The position numbers and the translations under genes are program-made. The notes beneath the pieces are model-generated. The model searched no databases, was not told the DNA's origin, and saw only the letters and a program-made list of their open reading frames with translations. From Syntrophaceae bacterium UBA6112 (GTDB lineage Bacteria > Desulfobacterota > Syntrophia > Syntrophales > UBA5619), in NCBI GenBank assembly GCA_002423465.1, contig DIWG01000037.1:1-32795 (forward strand): a DNA stretch of 32,795 nucleotides, in the 5' to 3' direction. Below are positions 1 through 8,022 of this stretch, piece by piece (the first letter of the stretch is position 1; each line of letters starts with the position of its first letter).

Positions 1-258
1 CGGGCCTGTCGCCGCGCAGCGGTCGTCAGGCGCGACCCGGAGGCAGGGAGGGAGCCCCTCCGGGGCGGACGGGCGCGGATGCTAAGCGGCCCGAGGGGCG
101 GAGCGCAGCCCGGACCCGACGGACGATGGCACCCGCGAGGGAGGGCGGGGGAGAACGGAGCGGCAGGCGGTGCACCGAGCCGGCAGGGAGCGACGCTGCG
201 GCGCGACCCCTGCGACTGCAACGCCGGACGCCAACCCCGCAGATCTTTAAAACGAGCG
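1..258. repeat. Long GC-rich direct repeat, left copy (structured, non-coding)
   Basis: This stretch matches 32461-32725 in the same orientation over about 260 bases with scattered substitutions and small indels. Both copies end with AGATCTTT(A/G)AAACGAGC. It starts with a two-part hairpin: CGGG/CCCG (1-4/36-39) and CCTG/CAGG (5-8/27-30) enclose CCGC-GCA-GCGG (12-22). A second hairpin is GCCCC-TCC-GGGGC (54-66). Both hairpins are kept in the right copy although their bases differ. Open frames exist on both strands, but they are Arg/Ala/Pro-rich, lack ribosome sites, and slip frame between the copies, so I read the region as non-coding. The left edge probably lies outside the window. Function is unknown; a structured RNA or a transposable repeat are both possible. 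Confidence 0.7.
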
Positions 259-325
259 CACTGCACAAAACGAACAGGAAAGCCAAGGACCTGCGGCCTG
301 GAAAGAAAACACCGCGCGAGGATCA

Positions 326-562
326 GCAAGGGCGGTGCCGGTCCCTGGGGCAGAGGAAAGGGCCGGCGCCGCCCTTGCCCGAGCGCGGAAGGGAGAATGC
401 AGGGGCCGTGACAGGGCTGGAGCAGAGGAATGCCCTGGCGCGGCCCCTGCTACCGCCTGATGGGGTGGCGGGCGGGAAATCCCCCTCCGGGGGATGATAG
501 GGGGAAGAGAGAAAAGCTGCAAGGGGCGTGACGGCCACACCAGTGGCCGGCGCGAACCTTGC
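326..562. other. Cluster of three strong related hairpins (possible structured RNA)
   Basis: Three long stem-loops follow each other. Hairpin 1 (326-378) pairs GCAAGGGCGGTGCCGG plus CCCT with AGGGCCGGCGCC plus GCCCTTGC, with one bulge and one G-U pair, around a loop containing GCAGAGGAA. Hairpin 2 (399-450) has a 9-bp outer stem GCAGGGGCC/GGCCCCTGC, an internal loop GTGA/GCGC, an inner stem CAGGGC/GCCCTG and again GCAGAGGAA in the loop. Hairpin 3 (519-562) has outer GCAAGG/CCTTGC, internal GGCGTGA/GCGCGAA and inner CGGCCAC/GTGGCCG. A small perfect hairpin ATCCCCC-TCC-GGGGGAT lies at 479-495. The shared plan argues for structure conserved at the RNA or DNA level. No protein-coding signal is seen here. 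Confidence 0.6.
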
Positions 563-597
563 CTACCAATCTTTCATCTCCTTCCCGGAGTCGGTCT

Positions 598-657
598 ATT
601 CCCTCATTTATTCCGCCACTCATCCCGCCATTCACACCGCCACCTATTCCGCCACCC
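598..657. repeat. 12-bp tandem repeat, five units
   Basis: Five consecutive 12-mers follow the pattern ATTCCGCCAC(T/C)C: starts at 598 (degenerate), 610, 622, 634 and 646. The array ends 10 bp before a putative -35 box. Read on the minus strand it would give Gly-Gly-x-x peptide repeats, but no convincing gene carries them. Iteron-like or regulator-binding use is possible. Slipped-strand expansion alone is the simpler explanation. Confidence 0.7.
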
Positions 658-666
658 AAATAGACT

Positions 667-695
667 TTGACTTTTTCCACTACATTTTGTAGATT
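667..695 (+). promoter_or_regulatory. Putative promoter, possibly giving a leaderless transcript
   Basis: TTGACT (667-672) lies 17 bp before TAGATT (690-695). A start about 7 nt downstream of the -10 would fall at or near the ATG at 702. No Shine-Dalgarno sequence precedes that ATG, which fits a leaderless message. The -10 matches the consensus at only four positions. Confidence 0.4.
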
Positions 696-701
696 ATATC
701 T

Positions 702-1025
702 ATGAAAGTAGCGAAAGCAGATCCGGTCATCCACGGTCTACTGTCAGAGGAGCAGCAGCGGAGCCGGGAGATTCTTCAGGCTCTGCAAGAGAAAGCCGAT
801 AAGCTTCCCAAGGGTGCCCTCAATGCACGGAGGAAGCAGGTCCAAGGTAAGGAGTACCTTTACCATTACCTCGTCCGGCGGGAGGGCAAAAAGGTCGTCA
901 ACCAGCATATCGCTGAGCGGGATCTGCCAGCGCTGCGGGAACAGATCACCGAGCGGGAGAAATGCCGGGCAGAGATCCGGATTTACAGGCAGCGCCTGGC
1001 CTATCTGGAAAGGCTTCTACGATGA
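702..1025 (+). CDS. Small DUF6788-like protein
   Basis: A 107-aa soluble, charged protein. Residues about 35-75 contain KGALNARR, then GKEYLYHYLVRREGKKVV. This recalls the DUF6788 pattern of a short basic segment, a Tyr-rich YLYxxxRxGxK strand and a following helix; such proteins are common beside transposases and on islands. Residues about 75-107 are predicted coiled-coil (EQITEREKCRAEIRIYRQRL). The classic CxxCxC zinc element of many DUF6788 members is absent. The stop overlaps the next gene as ATGA (1022-1025), so the two are likely co-translated. No ribosome site precedes the ATG; see the promoter at 667. The function is not known, and nucleic-acid binding is a guess from the basic residues. 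Confidence 0.6.
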   Translation: MKVAKADPVIHGLLSEEQQRSREILQALQEKADKLPKGALNARRKQVQGKEYLYHYLVRREGKKVVNQHIAERDLPALREQITEREKCRAEIRIYRQRLAYLERLLR

Positions 1026-1582
1026 ACAATGTTCCATTGGGTCATCCTAAAAAACTGTTGCTGCTCATTCTCACGGCATTGGTGATCTTCTGTGCCGCAG
1101 CCGCTCATGCCGCACCCCTCCGCACCATCACCGCCACCATTACCAAGATCAGCGACGGCGATACCGTGCAGGCCATCACCCCGGAAGGCACCAAGCTGAA
1201 AGTCCGCCTCTACGGCATCGATGCGCCGGAGACACCCAAGGGAAAGATCCCGGGAGAACCCTTCGGCAATGACTCCAGAAATTACCTGGTGTCGCTGGTC
1301 AGCCAGAAGTCCGTCCGGGTAGAAATCCGCGATATCGACCGCTACCGGCGGATGGTCGCCATCCTCTGGCTGGCTGAGCGGAATGTGAACCAGGAAATGA
1401 TCGCCGCCGGCATGGCCGAGGCCTATGTGGAGTATCTGAAACAGCCCTACCGCAGCCCCTTTCTCCAGGCGGAACAGGACGCCAAAGCCCAAGGAAAAGG
1501 GATCTGGACTCAGGGGAGCCGCTACGAGCGGCCCTCCCAATTCAGGAGAAGGATGGGGAACCGTGCCCTCCCTGAGTCTTGA
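1022..1582 (+). CDS. Secreted thermonuclease (SNase family)
   Basis: A 186-aa staphylococcal-nuclease-like protein that should hydrolyse DNA and RNA in the presence of Ca2+. Residues 1-31 form a signal peptide (basic start, Leu/Ile core, AHA-AP cleavage site), so it acts in the periplasm or outside the cell. The SNase core follows: SDGDTV (44-49), VRLYGIDAPET with catalytic-type Arg62, Asp67 and Glu70, and DRYRR (106-110) with the second catalytic-type Arg. The C-terminal GKGIWTQ segment is also typical. The ATG at 1022 overlaps the stop of the upstream gene. Longer in-frame starts would bury the signal peptide and are unlikely. The role could be nutrient scavenging or destruction of incoming or extracellular DNA. 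Confidence 0.9.
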   Translation: MNNVPLGHPKKLLLLILTALVIFCAAAAHAAPLRTITATITKISDGDTVQAITPEGTKLKVRLYGIDAPETPKGKIPGEPFGNDSRNYLVSLVSQKSVRVEIRDIDRYRRMVAILWLAERNVNQEMIAAGMAEAYVEYLKQPYRSPFLQAEQDAKAQGKGIWTQGSRYERPSQFRRRMGNRALPES

Positions 1583-1698
1583 TACCTTGTAGTTTGTTTA
1601 ATTTACTGCAAAGTTCTGGCATTCCGACTTGATATCTGCTATTGAATTGCAGCTTTGCACGGCATCTTTCACACACTGGACCGACAGAGAACCCATCC

Positions 1699-2052
1699 AT
1701 GCAAAACGACCTGACATTCTTCACCAATGACCCAGGTTCCACGCTGCTTGACCGGTTCCAGCGAACCCTCCGGGACGTGAAGTTTTTCGATATTCTGGTG
1801 GGCTACTTCCGCACCAGCGGCTTCAACAGGCTCCACGAGTCATTCGCCGCCATCGAAAAAATCCGCATCCTCGTCGGCCTCAACGTCGATCGGCAGGCCT
1901 TCGAGATCATCGACGTCTACCAGTCTCAATCCACGCTGGATTTCGAATCCCACAAACGGACGAAGGAAATCTTCTCCGCAGCGGTGACCTCAGAGATGGA
2001 TCGCTCGCCGGACAGCTACGAAACCGTGCGAGCAGTTACAGCGCCTACCTAG
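1699..2052 (+). pseudogene. N-terminal stub of a PLD-domain helicase
   Basis: Codes for 117 aa that look like the beginning of the large phospholipase-D-domain SNF2/DEAD helicases found beside restriction-modification genes: TFFTNDPGSTLLDRFQ, then FFDILVGYFRTSGF and a LVGLNVD strand. Those proteins run to about a thousand residues, while this frame stops soon after DRSPDSYET. The expected continuation (the PLD HKD motif and the helicase) is absent from all frames before mod starts at 2114. I infer a deletion joining the stub to the mod promoter region. The start at 1699 is chosen because homology-like sequence begins at MQNDLTFF; the upstream in-frame codons look like leader DNA. A short stable product cannot be excluded, but it would lack catalytic motifs. 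Confidence 0.65.
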
Positions 2053-2065
2053 TACTGGCAAGACT

Positions 2066-2080
2066 GAACAATGATTGTTC
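2066..2080. promoter_or_regulatory. 15-bp perfect palindrome upstream of mod
   Basis: GAACAAT-G-ATTGTTC has perfect 7-bp arms around one base, 34 bp before the mod start. A one-base centre and this arm length suit a dimeric repressor or C-protein operator. A second, weaker inverted repeat AAATAA/TTATTT (2092-2097/2106-2111) ends just before the ATG. No regulator gene is adjacent. Confidence 0.4.
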
Positions 2081-2113
2081 GGGAATAAGCAAAATAAATA
2101 CGTGGTTATTTAA

Positions 2114-3709
2114 ATGCCTACTTTAAATTGGATCGGGAAAGAAGCCGTAGTGAACCATCACCTGCAAGTGCCCTTTCATTTGCTCAAGGATGTGCCGAGC
2201 CTTGCCTGTGGAGACCCGGGCAGCGGCAACCTCATTGTGCAGGGAGACAACCTTGTCGCACTCAAGGCCTTACTGCCTTACTACGCGGGACAGGTTAAGT
2301 GCATCTACATTGATCCACCATACAATACGGGCAACGAGAACTGGGTTTATAACGACAACGTAAACAGCCCCATTATCAGGGATTGGCTCGGTAAGGTTGT
2401 TGGTGGTGACGGTGAGACGCTGGACCGCCATGATCGTTGGCTTTGCATGATGTATCCTCGGCTTTCATTGCTACGCCATTTGCTACGCGAAGACGGCGTC
2501 ATTTTTATAAGTATCGACGATTCCGAGTATGAGCGGCTCAAGCTAATCATGAACGAGATCTTTGGCGAGCCGATGCATGTGGCGACGTTTATCTGGAAGC
2601 GACGAACGACACCAGACAGCCGAAACTTGAACGGTGTTTCTGGCGATCATGAATATGTCCTTTGTTACCAGAGAAGCAGCGGATTCCGTGTGCATGGCCA
2701 GGCAAAGGACCTAAGCAAATATTCTAATCCCGATGATGATCCACGGGGACCGTGGATGAGTGATAATTTGACCGGCCTCGCAAATGCCGTTGAAAGACCT
2801 AACCTTCATTATGACGTCATTCATCCGACAACCGGCGTGAGGTATAAGCCGCATCCGTCCAGAGGGTGGATATATGGTCGCGAGCGCATGCAAGAACTCA
2901 TTAACGATAACCGGATTCTTTGGCCGAAAAAAGCGGAGGGGCGCCCACGATTGAAGCGGTATGTCACGGACATGCAATCTTCGACAACAGGTTTATCAAC
3001 CGTGCTCGACGCACCGGGCAACGTCGAAGCGACTAAGGAACTGAGCAATTTGATGGGTCCCAAGACTTTTGCATTTCCAAAGCCCTCGCGACTCATTTCC
3101 TTGCTCATAAGCCAAGCTACGGGTCCGAATGATTTGATTCTAGATTCGTTTTCAGGCTCTGGAACGACAGGGCATGCGACCCTCAGTGCAAATCAGCTCG
3201 ATGGAGGTCATCGCCGTTTTATCCTGATTGAAATGGAGTCCAAGATCGCGCGAGAAATAACAGCTGAGCGGGTACGGCGGGTCACGGAGGGATATGAAAA
3301 TGGCAATGGCAAGAAGGTGGCCGGTCTCGGTGGTGGCTTCCGTTATTGCGAGCTAGGCGATCCCCTGTTCTATAAAGACGGTAAAATACGTGAATACGTC
3401 AGTTTTGATGACCTGGCCCGGCATGTCTATTTCACGGAAACCGGCGAACCGCTCCCGCGGGAGAAGCAAACAACCTCACCTTTTCTTGGTGAGTGCCGCG
3501 GAGTAGGGATTTATCTGCTTTACAACGGGATATTGGGAGACAAGACGGTCAACGGTGGTAATGTGCTCACACGCGCGATACTCGCCAAGTTACCGAAGTA
3601 TGATGGTCAGAAGGTCATTTATTGTGCCGGTTGCCTGCTTGGACGCGACCGGCTTCAGGCGGAGCGGATTATTGTCCGTCAGACCCCCTACGAGATAAAG
3701 ATATCATGA
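2114..3709 (+). CDS. mod: Type III restriction-modification methyltransferase (Mod)
   Basis: A 531-aa site-specific adenine-N6 DNA methyltransferase of the beta class. The catalytic motif DPPYNTG is at about residues 67-73, followed by a target-recognition region and then the S-adenosylmethionine-binding motif DSFSGSGTTGHA at about 345-356; this order defines the class. The opening MPTLNWIGKEAVV is typical of Mod proteins and supports the ATG at 2114, although no clear Shine-Dalgarno is present. In type III systems Mod recognises an asymmetric site, methylates one strand, and also supplies specificity to the Res subunit. The ATGA overlap with res (3706-3709) implies coupled translation. An upstream palindrome (2066) may regulate it. 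The gene looks intact. Confidence 0.93.
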   Translation: MPTLNWIGKEAVVNHHLQVPFHLLKDVPSLACGDPGSGNLIVQGDNLVALKALLPYYAGQVKCIYIDPPYNTGNENWVYNDNVNSPIIRDWLGKVVGGDGETLDRHDRWLCMMYPRLSLLRHLLREDGVIFISIDDSEYERLKLIMNEIFGEPMHVATFIWKRRTTPDSRNLNGVSGDHEYVLCYQRSSGFRVHGQAKDLSKYSNPDDDPRGPWMSDNLTGLANAVERPNLHYDVIHPTTGVRYKPHPSRGWIYGRERMQELINDNRILWPKKAEGRPRLKRYVTDMQSSTTGLSTVLDAPGNVEATKELSNLMGPKTFAFPKPSRLISLLISQATGPNDLILDSFSGSGTTGHATLSANQLDGGHRRFILIEMESKIAREITAERVRRVTEGYENGNGKKVAGLGGGFRYCELGDPLFYKDGKIREYVSFDDLARHVYFTETGEPLPREKQTTSPFLGECRGVGIYLLYNGILGDKTVNGGNVLTRAILAKLPKYDGQKVIYCAGCLLGRDRLQAERIIVRQTPYEIKIS

Positions 3710-6381
3710 TCACTCTCAAAGACTATCAGATCCGCGTCCTCGATTCTCTGCATGATTTTCTCCGTCAATGCTCAAAGGACGGGCGTCCCGATGCCGCCTT
3801 TCAGGCTGTGCAGATTATGAATGCCCGCCAACCTGTGCCCTACCTTCCGGTACACGCAGCAGGCCTCTTGCCGGGCATGCCCTACGTGTGCCTGCGCGTG
3901 CCCACCGGCGGGGGCAAGACGCTGCTTGCTTGTCATACTGCAGGTATCACAATGGAGGAGTTGCTGCATGCTGAGCGGGCAGTAGTTCTCTGGCTTGTAC
4001 CGAGCAACACCATCCTCGATCAGACTGCCGACGCGTTGCGCGATCCACGCCATCCTTACCGCCGCGCCCTGGAATTGTCATGCGGTGCCGTTGAAGTTTT
4101 GACCATCGAAGAGGCCCTGCATCTTTCGCGGGCAACAGTGGAGGGGCAAACGGTTGTTATCGTGGCCACCATTCAGTCCTTCCGCGTTGAGGACACAACA
4201 GGCAGGAAAGTCTACGACCGGGGCGGCTTCTCGGAACACTTTCTCAATCTTCCGGCAAACCGGTTGGCCGATTTATTTCCTGACAGGGACGGCAAGCCGA
4301 TACCTTCGCTCGTTAATGCACTGAGGCTTCGCCGCCCTATCGTCATTGTGGACGAGGCCCACAACGCGCGCACCAAGCTTTCCTTTTCTACGCTAGGCAA
4401 CGTGATGCCATCGTGTATCATTGAATTTACCGCAACGCCGGACCGTAAGGACAGCCCATCAAACGTGCTTCATCATGTATCGGCGGCGGAGTTAAAGGCA
4501 GCGGACATGATCAAGCTACCGCTCCGTGTTATTACCCGCCACCCGAGCCAGAAAGATCAACTGCTTGCAGAGGCCATCACCCTCCGATCCGATCTTGAGA
4601 AGATTGCTGCGACGGAATCTCAGAAGACCGGCGAATATCTACGGCCCATCATGCTGCTGCAAGCCGAGCGAGTGGATGCGTGCGAACCATTGCGCGATCG
4701 ATTGACGAGAGAATTCGGCATTGCAAAGAATGAAGTGATCATATCTGTTGGCTCTCTCGATGAGCTAAAGGACGTCAAAGACATCACATCGCCGAAGTGC
4801 CCCATCAGGTTCATCATAACGGTTCAGAAATTACGCGAAGGCTGGGATTGCCCCTTCGCCTACGTACTGTGCAGTCTGAGGGAAACGCGCTCTGTCACCG
4901 CCATTGAACAAATCGTTGGCAGAATCCTCCGCCTACCGAATGCACAACAGAAACAGCACCCCGACCTCAACTGCGCATTTGCCTTCTCGGTCTCTGACTC
5001 AATGCCCGAGGTTCTGAACGAATTGAGAGAGGCCTTGGAGAACAACGGCTTTACAGCAGCCGAAGCTGACAGGATCATTATTCCCGTACCTCAGGGGACT
5101 CTTCCGCTGGGATTACAACCGCAAACAGTTCAATTTGAACCAGGGAAAGAGATCGATGAAGCCATAGCGAAAGTGCAGGAGGAATCGCTGGCAGGCAAGG
5201 TGAGGATTGATACGGCAAAAGCAGCAATCACGGTACTCGTGCCGCTGGATAAGGATGAGATGGAAAAGCTGAAAAGCTGCGTCAAGACACCCGAGGCGAA
5301 GGCCAGGGTAGCTGAAATTGTTGAGATGGTGCGCGCAGCGGAGATTGCATTCGGCGGCACCGGGCAAACACGTGTACCGACACCTTATGAACGACAGCTC
5401 GATTTTCTTGTGCCATTGCTCTGCGTGAACGAAAACGGCGCGTTATTCGAGTTCGAGAAGACTTTCCTTCTCGAACAACCATGGCGGCTCGGTGAGAAAG
5501 ACGCCAGCTTAGCAGAAAATTATAACCCTCTTGTCCGGCCCACTGGTATGTCGGGGGTGGTGGATATTGGCTCAAAGGGCGAGGTGCAAACCGAGGTCCT
5601 TCAGGAAACACCAGAAAACGATTTTGTATTCACATTACACCAACAGGTTCTCCAACTGGGCGGACACAGTGATTGGACAATAGAAAGCCTTGCTACCTGG
5701 CTAGATCAGCATATTGAACATCGAGACATCCCCGCTGACGAATCCGGCGCGTTTCTGCACAAGGTAATCCGCGGCCTCATGGCAAAGTATGACATTGCGG
5801 ACGCTGGCGACCTGGCAATCGACCGTTTTCGGCTGCGCGATCAAATCGCAACGCGCATCAAGCAATACCGGGATAGTGAACAGAAAGCGGCATTCCAACA
5901 ATTTCTACTCCCCGGGTCGGCACTCGTCGTGAATGAAGAGCGGGTGATCAATTTTAAGACCATGAGCTATGAGCCGAGTTGGGTCTATGAAGGCGGATTC
6001 CAGTTCAAAAAGCACTATTTCGGACCAAAACCGGGAGAGCTTACAGAGAAAAGATCCGATGGTAAGCTTACTGAAGAATTTCAGTGTGCTCAATTTATTG
6101 ACAGCTTGAACGAAGTTGAGTTCTGGGTAAGAAATCTTTCCAAGAAATCTACCTCATTCCGATTGCATACATCAAAGGACTGGTTTTACCCCGACTTTAT
6201 GTGCAAGCTTGCCGATGGGCGTGTCCTGGCGATCGAATACAAGGGCAAGCACCTTTGGACCGATGCGGAGGATAAACGGGTGATTGGGGCGGTTTGGGCT
6301 TCGCGCAGCAAAGGTCGCTGTCTGTTTGTTATGCCGACCGACGGCGATTTCGCAGCAATAGTGCAACCTTTAAAGGCATAG
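3706..6381 (+). CDS. res: Type III restriction endonuclease subunit (Res, SF2 helicase-nuclease)
   Basis: An 891-aa ATP-dependent restriction subunit. The start at 3706 overlaps the mod stop (ATGA). Helicase motifs in order: Walker A PTGGGKT at about 67-73, DEAH (about 216-219), FTATP, the QKLREGWD segment, and the arginine-finger motif QIVGRILRLP. The C-terminus carries a PD-(D/E)xK nuclease: YPDFMCKLADGR followed by AIEYKGKH, around residues 828-847. In type III enzymes Res forms a complex with Mod, moves along DNA using ATP and cuts when two unmethylated sites meet head to head. All expected motifs are present, so this system is probably active. Confidence 0.93.
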   Translation: MITLKDYQIRVLDSLHDFLRQCSKDGRPDAAFQAVQIMNARQPVPYLPVHAAGLLPGMPYVCLRVPTGGGKTLLACHTAGITMEELLHAERAVVLWLVPSNTILDQTADALRDPRHPYRRALELSCGAVEVLTIEEALHLSRATVEGQTVVIVATIQSFRVEDTTGRKVYDRGGFSEHFLNLPANRLADLFPDRDGKPIPSLVNALRLRRPIVIVDEAHNARTKLSFSTLGNVMPSCIIEFTATPDRKDSPSNVLHHVSAAELKAADMIKLPLRVITRHPSQKDQLLAEAITLRSDLEKIAATESQKTGEYLRPIMLLQAERVDACEPLRDRLTREFGIAKNEVIISVGSLDELKDVKDITSPKCPIRFIITVQKLREGWDCPFAYVLCSLRETRSVTAIEQIVGRILRLPNAQQKQHPDLNCAFAFSVSDSMPEVLNELREALENNGFTAAEADRIIIPVPQGTLPLGLQPQTVQFEPGKEIDEAIAKVQEESLAGKVRIDTAKAAITVLVPLDKDEMEKLKSCVKTPEAKARVAEIVEMVRAAEIAFGGTGQTRVPTPYERQLDFLVPLLCVNENGALFEFEKTFLLEQPWRLGEKDASLAENYNPLVRPTGMSGVVDIGSKGEVQTEVLQETPENDFVFTLHQQVLQLGGHSDWTIESLATWLDQHIEHRDIPADESGAFLHKVIRGLMAKYDIADAGDLAIDRFRLRDQIATRIKQYRDSEQKAAFQQFLLPGSALVVNEERVINFKTMSYEPSWVYEGGFQFKKHYFGPKPGELTEKRSDGKLTEEFQCAQFIDSLNEVEFWVRNLSKKSTSFRLHTSKDWFYPDFMCKLADGRVLAIEYKGKHLWTDAEDKRVIGAVWASRSKGRCLFVMPTDGDFAAIVQPLKA

Positions 6382-6426
6382 CAGATGTAGGTTGCATACA
6401 AAATCATTGTTAGGGGAATGTCGGCC

Positions 6427-7938
6427 ATGGCTAAGCCTAACATTACACGCACTTTAGGACCAATCCATTTTGAAGACCTCGATCCTCACAGGTTCGAGGA
6501 CCTCATCCGCCAACTCACCTATGACTTCAGGCAATGGCAATCAATTGAGTCAACCGGGCGCGGTGGTGCAGACGACGGTTTTGATATTCGCGCATACGAA
6601 GTACTGCCGGTTGCAGAACCTACGATTGAAGCTGAAGATGACCAGGAAGATGCACCTCATCCTATGGATGGAAATCTATGGATGATTCAGTGCAAACGTG
6701 AAAGAGAGCTCGGGCCAAAGAGAATCGAAGACATTATCAAAGATGCAGTGACTCCCGATACACCGCCTTATGGCTACATCTTGGCCGCACCAGCAAATTT
6801 TTCAAAAACCGCGCATGACAAATTCAGACAAGTACTCAGAGACCGTGGTGTAATGGAGTTTTATTTGTGGGGTGCTGGTGAGCTTGAAGATATGCTTTAC
6901 CAGCCAAAGAACGATCACATCCTATTTGCTTTTTTCGGTATTTCGCTGACCAGCCGTCGGCGATCAAGAACCACCGAAATTCGAGCCACGGTCAACGCAA
7001 AGAACAAGCTTCTAAGGATTCTGGGCGAAAACCCACATCATAAATCCATACTGGTGCGCGATCTGAAGGATACTAAATATCCTTATGAGGACGACTACAA
7101 AGACTTCGAAACACAGCCTCGGTGGAAGGAATACTCAGCTGTTGCGTTCTATCCTCTTGGGCTTATCGTTTCCATTGGAAGTCATTACGCATACTTTGAT
7201 AAAACTAAGGGCGAATGGGATTTTACAAAAGCCGTGAACAACAGCATTATTGTCCGTGGACAGCAAAGACGACGCTACGATGACGAAGATGAACTGAGAA
7301 ATGCTGCTAAAGGATTCTGGGAGCAAATCCCCAATGTTAAGAAAGCTACATACGTACGAGATGGGCTCATTAGATTCGACTCAATTGCCTTCATCGATGA
7401 CAAGGGTGATACAGAATACAAGTGCCCGCATTTGTTTGTCGACTTTCATAGGGAACGTGGGCCATTTACCGGTATGTTCCATCACCTTAAGATCAATGAG
7501 CACCATAGCGAGTCCATTAAGGGGTTAAAGCGCATTACCATCTTTCCTGAGACTTTTCCAAAACCTAGCTTTGGGACAGTGCACAAAGAAAAGCTCATTG
7601 AATTTGATGATAGGACGCGGGCCACTCTCAAGCACCATAGTGGTGGAGGAATTACGATCTACGACTTAGATAGGAAGTATGAATACTTGAAACCTTCAGA
7701 CGTCATTGGTGTTGAGAAGACAGAAGACAAGGACGGGAACAAAACTCTCCTAAAGATAACAAATAGCAGAATGGCGATGGGAAGTGAATTGCTGGAATCT
7801 TATCACGATAATCCAGCGCTAAAACATGCGGTAGAAAACCAAATAGGCCGGGAGCTAAAGCCTAAGGATAAAGTCCATATTATTGAGGCAATAGTAATAT
7901 ACGACTGGCAGATCGAACAAGACCGACCGGTAATCTAA
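6427..7938 (+). CDS. Mrr-like restriction endonuclease with unknown C-terminal region
   Basis: A 503-aa protein. Residues about 10-140 form an Mrr-type PD-(D/E)xK nuclease: HRFEDLIRQL, then GRGGADDGFDI (about 44-54) and WMIQCKRE (about 85-92), giving the Asp...Gln-x-Lys active site. The remaining 350 residues (YPYEDDYKDFETQPRW onward) are unfamiliar and end in a charged, Lys-rich region; they could recognise modified DNA or a partner. I chose the ATG at 6427 because AGGGGA (6412-6417) lies 9 nt upstream; the in-frame ATG at 6418 touches that site. It follows res by 45 bp on the same strand, so it may belong to the same transcript. Mrr-type enzymes usually cut foreign methylated DNA, and coexistence with a type III methylase suggests a different target. 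Confidence 0.8.
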   Translation: MAKPNITRTLGPIHFEDLDPHRFEDLIRQLTYDFRQWQSIESTGRGGADDGFDIRAYEVLPVAEPTIEAEDDQEDAPHPMDGNLWMIQCKRERELGPKRIEDIIKDAVTPDTPPYGYILAAPANFSKTAHDKFRQVLRDRGVMEFYLWGAGELEDMLYQPKNDHILFAFFGISLTSRRRSRTTEIRATVNAKNKLLRILGENPHHKSILVRDLKDTKYPYEDDYKDFETQPRWKEYSAVAFYPLGLIVSIGSHYAYFDKTKGEWDFTKAVNNSIIVRGQQRRRYDDEDELRNAAKGFWEQIPNVKKATYVRDGLIRFDSIAFIDDKGDTEYKCPHLFVDFHRERGPFTGMFHHLKINEHHSESIKGLKRITIFPETFPKPSFGTVHKEKLIEFDDRTRATLKHHSGGGITIYDLDRKYEYLKPSDVIGVEKTEDKDGNKTLLKITNSRMAMGSELLESYHDNPALKHAVENQIGRELKPKDKVHIIEAIVIYDWQIEQDRPVI

Positions 7939-8022
7939 AGGCTCTGGCAAGTCAACCGAATACACCACGGATCATTGGAACTGATTTCATTCGCTGAAAT
8001 ACCGAGGGAAAGGGGAATCGGG

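Noticed and set aside
26..540. Several overlapping open frames of 70-120 codons in the left GC-rich region
   Set aside because: They are rich in Arg, Ala and Pro, have no ribosome sites, and shift frame relative to the right-hand copy of the repeat.
598..657. CRISPR-like array
   Set aside because: Units are 12 bp with no spacers and no cas genes nearby.
1001..1540. 179-aa minus-strand frame
   Set aside because: It is the shadow of the thermonuclease gene, whose motifs and signal peptide are clear.
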